Made by a program: the position numbers and the translations under genes. From contig NZ_JAVLBQ010000030.1 in NCBI RefSeq assembly GCF_031581265.1, positions 1 through 39,131 on the forward strand: a DNA stretch of 39,131 bases, in the 5' to 3' direction. The stretch comes from Gracilimonas sp031581265. GTDB lineage: Bacteria; Bacteroidota; Rhodothermia; Balneolales; Balneolaceae. The notes under the pieces were generated by a model, which had not been told where the DNA came from, did no database searches, and saw only the letters and a program-made list of their open reading frames with translations. Each line of letters opens with the position of its first letter. Positions within the stretch are counted from its first letter, which is position 1. Positions 1-8,172 of this stretch are shown one piece after another.

Positions 1-1
1 T

Positions 2-3000
2 GCCACTGCACTGGGTCAGATTTTCTGGTATACGCTGGAAAGCCGGGATGAAAATGGGAATCCCGCAGGTGGATGGGATCCCCAAGAGTTGCGTTCCCTC
101 CAGGATTTTTATGTGAAATACGGACTTTCCGGGGCACAGGGTGTCGCTGAGGTCGCTTCCATCGGGGGATATGTGAAGGAGTACCAAGTCGATATTGACC
201 CCAATAAACTAAAAACCTATGAGGTCACTCTTTCACAGGTAATAGACGCAGTGCGAAAAGCCAATGCCGAAACAGGCGCACGAACCATCGAAATGAACAA
301 CGCGGAATACCTTGTGCGTGGTCTTGGTTACATTGAAAGCCTGGAAGATCTGGAATCAGCTGTGGTGAAAGTGGTGGATAATACGCCCATTCGCATTCAG
401 GATGTGGGTTTTGTGAGTATGGGCCCGGCCCCACGAAGAGGAGCGCTGGATAAAGCCGGAGCAGAAGCTGTGGGTGGTGTGGTTGTTGCTAGGCAGGGAG
501 CAAATCCTCAGCAGGTCATCGATAATGTAAAAGCTCAGATCGAAGAGATTTCAACCGGACTTCCTTCAAAAATACTGGATGACGGAACCGAATCTAAAGT
601 TACCATAATACCCTTTTACGACCGCTCCACATTAATTTCCGAAACGCTGGGGACACTGGAAGAAGCACTATCCCTCCAAATCCTGATTACCATTATAGTC
701 ATCATCATTATGGTGATGAACCTTCGAACCTCAGTTTTGATCTCCACCATGCTGCCCATTGCTGTACTAATGACCTTCATTGCCATGAAATACTTTGGGG
801 TGGATGCCAACATCGTAGCGCTTTCGGGGATCGCCATTGCTATTGGGACCATAGTGGATATGGGGGTGATCCTTTCCGAAAACATGCTTCGGCATATGGA
901 GGAAATGGACGAAAATGAATCCTTACTGGAAGTCATTTACAACGCTACGGTGGAAGTAGCCGGAGCCGTATTGACCGCCATCACTACCACGATTGTTAGC
1001 TTTCTCCCTGTCTTTACGATGATTGCTGCTGAAGGAAAACTCTTTAAGCCACTGGCCTACACGAAGACCTTCGCACTGATTGCCTCCATTATCATGACTA
1101 TCACGCTGATTCCTCCCTTTGCTCATTGGTTCTTCGGACTGAAGATCAACAATAGAAAATTAAAACTGAGCTGGAACGGATTATTGGTGATCTGTGGATT
1201 GATTACCATATTCACCATCTCCAGCTGGGGTGGGTTTCTGATTTTAGGGTTTGGACTGATTAATGGTGCAGGATTCTTTTTAGATGAAGGGTATCGAAAT
1301 CGAATTCCGTTTTTGAATAATGCGCTTTCCATCATAATTGTAACCTGGCTCTTGACGGTATACTGGCTGCCATTCGGCCCATCGGTCTCTTTTGCCGGAA
1401 ACCTGTTTTTTATTTTAATGTTGATTGCCCTAATTTTGACAGCCTTTTGGCTCATTATCAAATATTACCAACCCATCATTGGCTGGTGTCTTGATCATAA
1501 GAAAACCTTTCTCACTATCCCTTCTGCATTTGTTGTTTTTGGAATCATGATTTGGCTGGGATTTGCCACTACTTTTGGTTTTTTCGCTAACAGTTTTGAT
1601 TTGATAGGAGTAGATGTCCGTGAAACTTCTGCATGGTCTTCTGCCTCCGAAACATTCCCCGGACTGGGCAAAGAATTCATGCCTGCACTCGATGAAGGTG
1701 CCTTCCTACTGATGCCAACCACTATGCCGCATGCCGGGGTGGAAGAGGCCGAGGATGTGATGCGTAAAATTGATATTGCCGTAAATGCCATTCCCGAAGT
1801 GGAGATGGTAGTTGGTAAAATGGGACGAACTGAATCAGCGTTAGATCCTGCCCCGGTTTCCATGTTCGAGAATGTGATCCTTTACAAAACCGAATACAAA
1901 ACCGATGAAAACGGTCGGCGAATTCGATATCATGTAGATGAATCTGGTAATTTTGTAGAAGATGAAACCGGTGAGCTGATCCCGGATGAGGATGGCGAAT
2001 ATTACCGTCAATGGCGCGATCATATTCACTCGCCGGATGATATTTGGGATGAAATTGTTTCTGTTTCCCGAATCCCCGGAACCACCTCGGCTCCTAAACT
2101 TCAGCCCATTGAAACGCGTCTGGTGATGTTGCAATCCGGGATGCGAGCTCCCATGGGCGTGAAAATAAAAGGAAATGACTTACGGGAAATTGAGAACTTT
2201 GGACTGGAGCTTGAAGAGGTGTTGCGTGAAGCAGAGGGCGTTAAAAGTTCCTCGGTTTTTGCCGAGCGTATTGTCGGAAAACCATACCTGGAAGTGGACT
2301 GGAACCGACAGCACCTTGCTCGTTACGGACTTTCCGTTCAGGATGCGCAACGGTTTATGTCGGTGGGGGTGGGTGGAATGGCCGTATCTACCTCGGTTGA
2401 GGGTCGCGAGCGTTATCCCATTCGGGTTCGATTTGCACGCGAGTTGAGAGGTAATCCCGAGGCTTTGGGTGAACTTTTAGTGCCAACCAAAGATGGAACT
2501 GAGGTTCCCTTAGAACAACTTGCCGAAATCAAATACCGACAGGGACCACAGGCTATCAAAAGTGAAGATACCTTCTTGGTGGGCTACGTGATTTTTGATA
2601 AGGTGGATGGCTATGCCGAAGTGGAAGTGGTAGAAAATGCCCGGCGCGAAATTCAGGATAATGTGGATTCAGGTAATCTCACCATTCCTGCCGGTATCAA
2701 TTTTGAATTTGCCGGTAATTATGAGAATCAGGTCCGGGCGGAAAAACGACTGAGTGTCATTTTGCCCATTGCGCTGGTCATCATTTTCCTGATTATGTAT
2801 TTCCAATTCCGCTCGGTGAGTACCACCACCATGATTTTCAGCAGTATTTTTGTAGCCTGGGCGGGTGGATTTCTGCTAGTGTGGCTGTACGGTCAGGGCT
2901 GGTTCCTGAACTTTGATGTATTTGGCCAAAACATGCGCGACCTCTTCCAAATGGGAACCGTGAATTTGAGTGTGGCCGTGTGGGTGGGTTTCATCGCTTT

Positions 3001-3328
3001 ATTTGGAATTGCTGCAGATGGAGGTGTAGTCATGGCCACCTATCTTGATCAGCTTTTCGAACGAATCAAACCGACAACATCTAAAGAATTGAGAGAAGTT
3101 GTAATTGAAGCAAGTACCCGAAGAATCCGTCCGACGCTGATGACAACGGCAACTACCATCCTGGCGTTGTTACCTGTTCTAACCTCTACCGGTCGCGGTG
3201 CAGATATCATGGTACCCATGGCTATCCCCAGTGTGGGCGGGATGTTTTTGCAGGTCATTACCCTGTTAGTGATCCCAGTGCTTTATTACATGTGGAAAGA
3301 ATTTAAAATGAAACGAGAAATGTCATGA
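2..3328 (+). CDS. cusA: CusA/CzcA-family heavy-metal efflux RND pump, 5'-truncated
   Basis: This is the inner-membrane proton-driven pump of a tripartite metal efflux complex. The frame is open from base 2, so the N-terminus lies outside the window; about 1108 residues remain. Family hallmarks seen are the porter segment ending in LRSLQDFYVKYGL, the TM4 motif GIAIAIGTIVD (the Asp of the proton relay) followed by SEN, and the C-terminal RPTLMTTATT and GGM segments. Compared with CusA as I recall it, the relay Glu in FIALAGVAAE reads Asp here (FIALFGIAAD) and the Lys in RPKAMT reads Thr. Roughly 110 extra hydrophobic residues (about nt 1165-1490) add probable membrane helices before the second half, and an acidic insert lies near nt 1880-2080. 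The next gene overlaps it as ATGA. Copper/silver specificity is inferred from the neighbours, not from the pump itself. Confidence 0.93.
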   Translation, partial: ATALGQIFWYTLESRDENGNPAGGWDPQELRSLQDFYVKYGLSGAQGVAEVASIGGYVKEYQVDIDPNKLKTYEVTLSQVIDAVRKANAETGARTIEMNNAEYLVRGLGYIESLEDLESAVVKVVDNTPIRIQDVGFVSMGPAPRRGALDKAGAEAVGGVVVARQGANPQQVIDNVKAQIEEISTGLPSKILDDGTESKVTIIPFYDRSTLISETLGTLEEALSLQILITIIVIIIMVMNLRTSVLISTMLPIAVLMTFIAMKYFGVDANIVALSGIAIAIGTIVDMGVILSENMLRHMEEMDENESLLEVIYNATVEVAGAVLTAITTTIVSFLPVFTMIAAEGKLFKPLAYTKTFALIASIIMTITLIPPFAHWFFGLKINNRKLKLSWNGLLVICGLITIFTISSWGGFLILGFGLINGAGFFLDEGYRNRIPFLNNALSIIIVTWLLTVYWLPFGPSVSFAGNLFFILMLIALILTAFWLIIKYYQPIIGWCLDHKKTFLTIPSAFVVFGIMIWLGFATTFGFFANSFDLIGVDVRETSAWSSASETFPGLGKEFMPALDEGAFLLMPTTMPHAGVEEAEDVMRKIDIAVNAIPEVEMVVGKMGRTESALDPAPVSMFENVILYKTEYKTDENGRRIRYHVDESGNFVEDETGELIPDEDGEYYRQWRDHIHSPDDIWDEIVSVSRIPGTTSAPKLQPIETRLVMLQSGMRAPMGVKIKGNDLREIENFGLELEEVLREAEGVKSSSVFAERIVGKPYLEVDWNRQHLARYGLSVQDAQRFMSVGVGGMAVSTSVEGRERYPIRVRFARELRGNPEALGELLVPTKDGTEVPLEQLAEIKYRQGPQAIKSEDTFLVGYVIFDKVDGYAEVEVVENARREIQDNVDSGNLTIPAGINFEFAGNYENQVRAEKRLSVILPIALVIIFLIMYFQFRSVSTTTMIFSSIFVAWAGGFLLVWLYGQGWFLNFDVFGQNMRDLFQMGTVNLSVAVWVGFIALFGIAADGGVVMATYLDQLFERIKPTTSKELREVVIEASTRRIRPTLMTTATTILALLPVLTSTGRGADIMVPMAIPSVGGMFLQVITLLVIPVLYYMWKEFKMKREMS

Positions 3329-4935
3329 AAAATCTAACTAATAAAATGAAGACGGGCATTCTGACGAACCTCCCTGAAAAATCAAACCAACTAATTTTTC
3401 TGTCCCTCCCCGGGAGACACAGGTTCTGGCCAAATTCAAAAAGTTTAATTCGAATTAAAAAGGTTGGTCTTGGCAAGTACCCTATCTCTCTTTGGAGAGA
3501 GACCGGATTTAGCTCCGCTATAATCCAGAGAGAGGACCCTAAGGGCAACCAAGTTCGCATCACCCCAACTGGAACCAGAGGTTCCGGCAGGTATTCCTCC
3601 CGAGCATTCGGGAAGGTTGAGAACGAGCAGGAAGAAAATCCAACATTGAACGTGGAGAAGAAGTCCTCAGCGAACTTTGCGAAACCTCTGCGGTTAATAG
3701 CGATGGTGATACTACTCCTGTTGTCTTACACAACATCCGCCCAAACGATCACCCAATACCAACAGGAGGCCGCCGAAAATAACCCCGGGCTTAAAGCAAA
3801 ATACCAGCAGTATTTATCGGCTCTGGAAGAAAGTCCCATTGTGGGAACCTTGCCCGATCCCGAAGTTTCATTCTCTTATTTCATCAAACCCATTGAAACA
3901 AGAGTAGGTCCTCAGCAAGGAAGGATCTCTGTTTCACAAATGCTGCCTTGGTTTGGCTCTTTGCAGGATCAACGTTCCGTTTCTGATCTTCGGGCAAAAG
4001 CGAAGTTTGAATCTTTTCAGGAAAGCCGAAATCGCATATTTCTGCAAGTAGAACAAACTCTATTGCAACTCTACGAACTACATGAAAGCATTCGCATAGC
4101 TGAAGAAAACCGAGCCATCCTAAATTCGTTAGTTGAGCTGAGTCTGGCACGATACGAAACCGATCGCGCCACGCAAGTAGATGTACTTCGAGCCCAAATT
4201 GAAGAGGAGGGTCTCAACATTCAGATCGAGTTGCTAAAGGATAATCGGAACGTCTTACTTCAGAAGATGAATGAGTTGCTGAACCGAAATGAAGGAACCA
4301 AAATCACATTACCGGATTCTTTGGGAGAAACTGACATCAAATCCCGAGAGGATCTAATGGCTCAAATTGAACATCAAAACCCAAATTTAAACCGCCTTCG
4401 ATATCAAGAGGCTTCATCTGAGGTAATGAAATCACTGGCTCAAAAACAGAATAGACCGGGCATCAAACTAGGAGTGGATTACATTTTCACCGGTGAGACT
4501 GATATGCCAAACATAACTAACAGCGGTGAGGATGCACTTATGGTGATGGCCGGTTTAAGAGTACCCATCTTCGGGAAAAAGAATAATGCAAAAGTGCAGC
4601 AGGCTGAACGAAACATTCAAGATGTTCAATATCAAATCTCATCCCGTGAAAATTCTCTGCAAACCGAGTTAGATACCTCCCTTAGGGATTATAAAGACGC
4701 ACAACGCAGATTCAAACTCTACAACGAAAAGCAAATTCAGCGGATCACACAAGCTATCAATATTATGATGGATGCCTATTCTTCCGACAGTTCTGAATTC
4801 GAGGAGATCCTGCGAATGCAGCGAAAACAACTGGAATACCAACTCAAACGCATTCAAGCAAAAACTGAGCAGCATAAAGCAAAAGCGTATATCCGATATT
4901 TATCCGGTGAGCATAATGTTAGTCAGGAGCTGTAA
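3325..4935 (+). CDS. TolC-family outer membrane efflux protein with an in-frame repeat at its 5' end
   Basis: This is the outer membrane channel partner of the CusBA pump. The mature part, from about nt 3740, has typical TolC-family coiled-coil segments (LEESPIVGTLPDPEVSFSYF, AGLRVPIFGKKNNAKVQQAE). The frame is open from an ATG at 3325 that overlaps the cusA stop (ATGA), but the hydrophobic signal core (MVILLLLSYTTSAQ) is only reached at residue 127. The first roughly 120 codons are palindromic repeat sequence, not a protein domain. Translation may start at TTG 3646, with AGGAA upstream, giving a basic n-region before the hydrophobic core, or at ATG 3703. The coordinates give the full open frame; the functional start is probably one of these later codons. 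The family call is firm and the start is uncertain. Confidence 0.88.
   Translation: MKNLTNKMKTGILTNLPEKSNQLIFLSLPGRHRFWPNSKSLIRIKKVGLGKYPISLWRETGFSSAIIQREDPKGNQVRITPTGTRGSGRYSSRAFGKVENEQEENPTLNVEKKSSANFAKPLRLIAMVILLLLSYTTSAQTITQYQQEAAENNPGLKAKYQQYLSALEESPIVGTLPDPEVSFSYFIKPIETRVGPQQGRISVSQMLPWFGSLQDQRSVSDLRAKAKFESFQESRNRIFLQVEQTLLQLYELHESIRIAEENRAILNSLVELSLARYETDRATQVDVLRAQIEEEGLNIQIELLKDNRNVLLQKMNELLNRNEGTKITLPDSLGETDIKSREDLMAQIEHQNPNLNRLRYQEASSEVMKSLAQKQNRPGIKLGVDYIFTGETDMPNITNSGEDALMVMAGLRVPIFGKKNNAKVQQAERNIQDVQYQISSRENSLQTELDTSLRDYKDAQRRFKLYNEKQIQRITQAINIMMDAYSSDSSEFEEILRMQRKQLEYQLKRIQAKTEQHKAKAYIRYLSGEHNVSQEL
3354..3655. repeat. Composite palindromic repeat inserted at the 5' end of the TolC-family gene
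   Basis: This stretch does not look like coding sequence. It contains a hairpin TCTCTC-TTTG-GAGAGA (3485-3500), a related block AGAGAGAGGACC near 3528-3539, a GC-rich near-palindrome around CTCCCCGGGAG (about 3405-3415), and a palindrome TCCCGA-GCAT-TCGGGA (3598-3613). The following bases (3655-3695) resemble GCAGAG-type boilerplate repeat when read on the minus strand. The same TCCCGA/TCGGGA palindrome recurs at 5109 and 28197. It lies between the ATGA-coupled start and the signal peptide and keeps the frame open. Confidence 0.6.
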
Positions 4936-4984
4936 TGGAATACCAAATATTGAATATTCACCAAAGAATTTTGAATGGGCTTGT

Positions 4985-5165
4985 AAGAAAGTCCTCCCTT
5001 GAGGGAGGTGGATTGCGTAGCGAATGCGGAGCAAGACGAAGGGTGTTGGCTTTGGAGGCATGTGAGTTTGAGAATGAACAGAATTGCCTTTTGCACCAAC
5101 ACCTATCATCCCGAATTCTCGGGAGAACAGCCACATTGGTTGATCTCTCCTCAACGAAAGACTTT
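4985..5165. repeat. Intergenic composite repeat between the TolC-family gene and cusB
   Basis: The 260-bp gap between the two efflux genes carries no convincing gene. It has a hairpin CCTCCC-TTGA-GGGAGG (4993-5008), a pair GTGTTGG (near 5043) and CCAACAC (near 5097) that can pair across about 45 nt, and the palindrome TCCCGA-ATTC-TCGGGA (5109-5124). The style matches the repeat at 3354-3655, and the two flank the TolC-family gene. Confidence 0.55.
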
Positions 5166-5195
5166 AAAAAAATTCACCACTAATCATCAGACATC

Positions 5196-6890
5196 ATGAA
5201 AACTAAAAACATACTTATTTACTCCGGAATCCTTTTGGGCGGACTCTTTCTCGGCTATCTGTTCTTTGGAGGAACGTCCGAGACTCAATCGCTTGAAGAA
5301 CATATTGCAGAAACGCATACCGATGAAGAAGGTAATGTGGTTTACACCTGCAGCATGCACCCCCAAGTCAGAGAAAGCGAACCGGGAAATTGTCCCATTT
5401 GTGGGATGGAGCTCATTCCTGCTGACAATCTCAATGACAATGATTCTGAATCGATAAGTCCTAATGCTGTGCAGTTTTCTCAAGCAGCATTAGCATTGGC
5501 TGAAATCGAAACTACACCGGTCAGGACCGGCATTCCGGTAACAGAAACCCGTTTACCCGGCAAAGTAGCTGTGAATCAGAACCTTGTGTCGAATGTAACC
5601 GCCCATTTCCCGGGCCGGGTTCGAGAGCTATATGTTGATTACACCGGCGATTATGTGAGGAAAGGACAAAAATTAGCATCTATTTATTCACCGGAGCTTA
5701 TTACTGCTCAGCGTGAGCTTTTGGAAACGGCCAGGTTCAAAGAGCAAAATCCTCGTTTATATGAGTCGGCACGACGTAAACTTTTACTTTGGGAGTTCCC
5801 GGAAGAAACCATTGATCAGATTGAAAGATCCAAAGAAGTGATGCAAGAGCTCGATTTCTTTTCCCCTGTTTCCGGCTATGTTTCACAGATTAATATTTCG
5901 AGGGAAGATCATGTACAAGAAGGATCCATGCTTTATCGCATCGCTGACCTTTCTAAGGTTTGGGTTGAATTTGACGCTTATGAATCTACAGTCAGTAACT
6001 TGAGTAATGGGGATAAAGTCGAATTTACGGTGAGTTCTGTTCCCGGGCAGATATTCACCGGGGATGTCAGCTTTATTCAGCCTTTTTTAGATGAAAATTC
6101 CCGAACGGTGGAGGTTCGCATAACTGCAGATAACCCCAATAACAGCATGAAGCCCGGCATGTTTGCGGAAGGTGTAATCTCATCCGGTTCATCCCAAACA
6201 GAAAAACTGTTGCTACCGCGATCAGCTGTAATGTGGACGGGAATACGCTCTATTGTTTTTGTGGATGTTTCGCAAAGTGAAAAGCCGGCTTTTGAGGCAA
6301 GGGTAGTAACATTGGGCAAAAGAGCCGGGAACGAGTATGTTATTGAATCAGGGTTAAAAGCCGGAGAACACGTAGTAACAAACGGAACTTTTAAAGTTGA
6401 TGCAGCAGCACAGCTCAGCGATAAACTCAGCATGATGAACCCCGAACCCGGTTCAGGAGCCAACCGCGGAGCACATGACCACGGTGAAATGGAAAAGGAT
6501 GAAGATGAAATAAACAATTCCGATATGGAGCCAATGGAAGATCACTCCGAACATCAAATGGAGGAAGACCTTGAAGTATTGGTTCCCAAATACTTGCAAC
6601 TTCGGGAAGCCTTGTCTAACGATAATTTTGATTCCGCAAAAGAACACATCACCATGTTTACAGCAGACAACTTCAGTGACATTGAGGAGTTGAGAGCTGA
6701 ATTTAAATCAATTTCTGAAATACTGATCAGTCGGGTTGAGGAGGAAGGATATGAAGGAACACTGTTCAAACAATACTGCCCTATGTATGATGGTGGAAGT
6801 GCCTGGATAAGTGACAAAGAAAATATTGAAAACCCATTTTATGGATCTCAGATGCATAACTGTGGAGAAACAGTAGAGCAGATGAATTAA
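5196..6890 (+). CDS. cusB: CusB-like periplasmic adaptor with heavy-metal-binding domain and DUF3347-like tail
   Basis: This is the membrane fusion protein linking the RND pump to the TolC-family channel. An N-terminal membrane anchor (residues about 5-25) is followed by a heavy-metal-binding domain with YTCSMHPQV and CPICGMELIP (residues about 48-76), the Cys/Met/His motif that precedes many CusB proteins. HlyD-type barrel-sandwich and beta-barrel segments follow (FPGRVRELYVDYTGDYVRKG, FFSPVSGYVSQINI, PGMFAEGVI). After a His/Met/acidic linker (about residues 415-450), the tail from about residue 455 carries YCPMYDGGSAWIS and NPFYGSQMHNCG, characteristic of DUF3347, a domain found with copper efflux systems in Bacteroidota. 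The gene lies in the order pump, channel, adaptor, PII protein. Confidence in the role is high; copper/silver preference is inferred from the motifs. Confidence 0.93.
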   Translation: MKTKNILIYSGILLGGLFLGYLFFGGTSETQSLEEHIAETHTDEEGNVVYTCSMHPQVRESEPGNCPICGMELIPADNLNDNDSESISPNAVQFSQAALALAEIETTPVRTGIPVTETRLPGKVAVNQNLVSNVTAHFPGRVRELYVDYTGDYVRKGQKLASIYSPELITAQRELLETARFKEQNPRLYESARRKLLLWEFPEETIDQIERSKEVMQELDFFSPVSGYVSQINISREDHVQEGSMLYRIADLSKVWVEFDAYESTVSNLSNGDKVEFTVSSVPGQIFTGDVSFIQPFLDENSRTVEVRITADNPNNSMKPGMFAEGVISSGSSQTEKLLLPRSAVMWTGIRSIVFVDVSQSEKPAFEARVVTLGKRAGNEYVIESGLKAGEHVVTNGTFKVDAAAQLSDKLSMMNPEPGSGANRGAHDHGEMEKDEDEINNSDMEPMEDHSEHQMEEDLEVLVPKYLQLREALSNDNFDSAKEHITMFTADNFSDIEELRAEFKSISEILISRVEEEGYEGTLFKQYCPMYDGGSAWISDKENIENPFYGSQMHNCGETVEQMN

Positions 6891-6915
6891 TGTATAAATC
6901 AATAACGGAGGTATC

Positions 6916-7257
6916 ATGAAATTAGTAAAAGCATACATACGCCCCATGCTGCTTGAAGAAGTGTATAAAGCGCTACGTTCTGAAGGCCATTGTTGCATAA
7001 CGGTTTTCAGAGGAGAAGGAGCTGGTCAATATACCGATCCTGACCATGCCCATGGCTCTTTGCAATTCCCGGCGATGCACTCCAAAGTCGTGAAAATCGA
7101 AATAGCAGCGGTAGAGGAAGACTTCAATTCTATTATTGAGATCATTCAACAAACTGCTTCAACAGGTTCCCGCGGAGATGGAATTATATTTGTCATACCT
7201 ATTGAGAATATGATTAGAATCAGGGATGGTGAAGAGGGAGCTAAAGTAATAGAATAA
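6916..7257 (+). CDS. PII-like signalling protein of a metal-efflux operon
   Basis: This 113-residue protein has the PII/GlnB ferredoxin-like fold pattern: an N-terminal MKLVKAYIRP strand, a T-loop region (residues about 36-56), KVVKIEIAAVEED, and the B-loop TGSRGDGIIFVIPIE followed by a basic C-terminal strand. Canonical GlnB has a Tyr51 uridylylation site in a T-loop reading ..YRGAEY..; here the T-loop instead carries H44, H46, M54 and H55, with C26 and C27 nearby. A PII group clustered with RND heavy-metal efflux genes (PII-NG) has been described, and the context fits: the gene follows cusB by 25 nt after a GGAGG-type ribosome site. A role in sensing metal or nucleotide and tuning the pump is inference. 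It is not a likely nitrogen regulator. Confidence 0.85.
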   Translation: MKLVKAYIRPMLLEEVYKALRSEGHCCITVFRGEGAGQYTDPDHAHGSLQFPAMHSKVVKIEIAAVEEDFNSIIEIIQQTASTGSRGDGIIFVIPIENMIRIRDGEEGAKVIE

Positions 7258-7363
7258 TAGGCTTACACTAAATAATAGGTAAGTATTAATCATCATTGTA
7301 TAAGTTAACCCATTAGATAAATGATATTTTAAGTAGAGCAATCATTAACAAAACCATAAGATC

Positions 7364-7840
7364 ATGAAAAAAATAAAATCAATTGTACTGTTACTGACAA
7401 TAAGTTTAGGTCTGACCGTAACTGCTGTGGCTCAGCAACAAAATATGGAGCAGAAAAGGCAGCAAATGATGACCATGATGCAGGACTCATCTATGCAATC
7501 CATGATGATGGATCATATGATGGAGAACCCGGAAATGCGTGCCAAAATAATGCAGAGAATGATGAAATCACAAAAGATGGATCATTCTAAAATGATGGAA
7601 AACATGAACTCCATGATGAACAATCCTCAAATGAAAGAACGGATGAAAAAGCACATGGAAATGATGCAATCCATGATGGATGGGAATATGGATCATTCTA
7701 AGATGATGAATATGATGGGCAACTCATCGATGATGAACATGCATATGATGTGTATGCAAATGATGCAGGGAGGAATGATGGATTCGGGAATGAAGATGAA
7801 ATCAGATTCAACCGATAATAAAGGAATGAACCATCATTAG
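7364..7840 (+). CDS. Exported methionine-rich protein, probable Cu(I)/Ag(I) buffer
   Basis: The signal peptide (residues about 1-23, ending AVAQ) is followed by a mature region of about 134 residues, of which I count 46 Met, roughly one in three. Met occurs as MM or MMM clusters with scattered His and a single Cys (HMMCMQMM). MDHSKMM occurs twice and QSMM repeats recur, so it looks built from imperfect internal repeats with predicted helix. No enzyme motif is visible. Clustered Met with His is the usual chemistry of periplasmic Cu(I)/Ag(I) binding, as in the Met-rich parts of CusF, CopA/PcoA and CopB-type proteins. Lying between the CusB/PII genes and CopB, it is probably a periplasmic metal sponge. 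The composition is direct observation; the function is inferred. Confidence 0.8.
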   Translation: MKKIKSIVLLLTISLGLTVTAVAQQQNMEQKRQQMMTMMQDSSMQSMMMDHMMENPEMRAKIMQRMMKSQKMDHSKMMENMNSMMNNPQMKERMKKHMEMMQSMMDGNMDHSKMMNMMGNSSMMNMHMMCMQMMQGGMMDSGMKMKSDSTDNKGMNHH

Positions 7841-7852
7841 TAAAAATAAAAA

Positions 7853-7877
7853 GGGGATGCAGTACATATTCATCCCC
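7853..7877 (+). terminator. Terminator-like hairpin after the Met-rich gene
   Basis: A perfect 7-bp stem GGGGATG/CATCCCC with an 11-nt loop starts 12 nt after the stop codon and is followed by GAATTTT, a weak T tract. It could end or attenuate the upstream transcript before the SHOCT gene. Confidence 0.5.
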
Positions 7878-7905
7878 GAATTTTAAAACTTTAATTGATA
7901 GCGCT

Positions 7906-8115
7906 ATGCATGAATTTCAATTTTTTGGAGGAGGCTGGATGATGTTTCTCTGGTTGTTTCTACTAATAGCTATAACCGCGATCATCGTGAAGTTTCTCTT
8001 CTTTTCAAAACCTCCTCAACCAAAATCTTCCCCACTTGAAATCCTTAAGCGAAAATATGCAAAAGGCGAAATTGACAAGGAAGAGTTCGAGGACCGAAAA
8101 AAGGACCTGAAATAA
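7906..8115 (+). CDS. Small membrane-anchored SHOCT-domain protein
   Basis: This 69-residue protein has one N-terminal membrane helix (about residues 10-33, rich in W/F/L/I), a short Pro/Ser linker, and a C-terminal SHOCT motif (LEILKRKYAKGEIDKEEFEDRK). SHOCT is a short oligomerisation or targeting module that often ends small membrane proteins. Such proteins are common beside copper-resistance genes in Bacteroidota, but their function is unknown. It lies 65 nt after the Met-rich gene, beyond the hairpin at 7853, and 57 nt before the DUF2231 protein. Confidence 0.8.
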   Translation: MHEFQFFGGGWMMFLWLFLLIAITAIIVKFLFFSKPPQPKSSPLEILKRKYAKGEIDKEEFEDRKKDLK

Positions 8116-8172
8116 GTAGTAGGCTTTCACTATTTACCTACACCCAATTACTGTAAACTTAAATAAACAAAC

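Noticed and set aside
3325..3700. A real N-terminal domain on the TolC-family protein
   Set aside because: The translated residues follow palindromic repeat DNA and precede an internal signal peptide, which makes no sense for an outer membrane protein.
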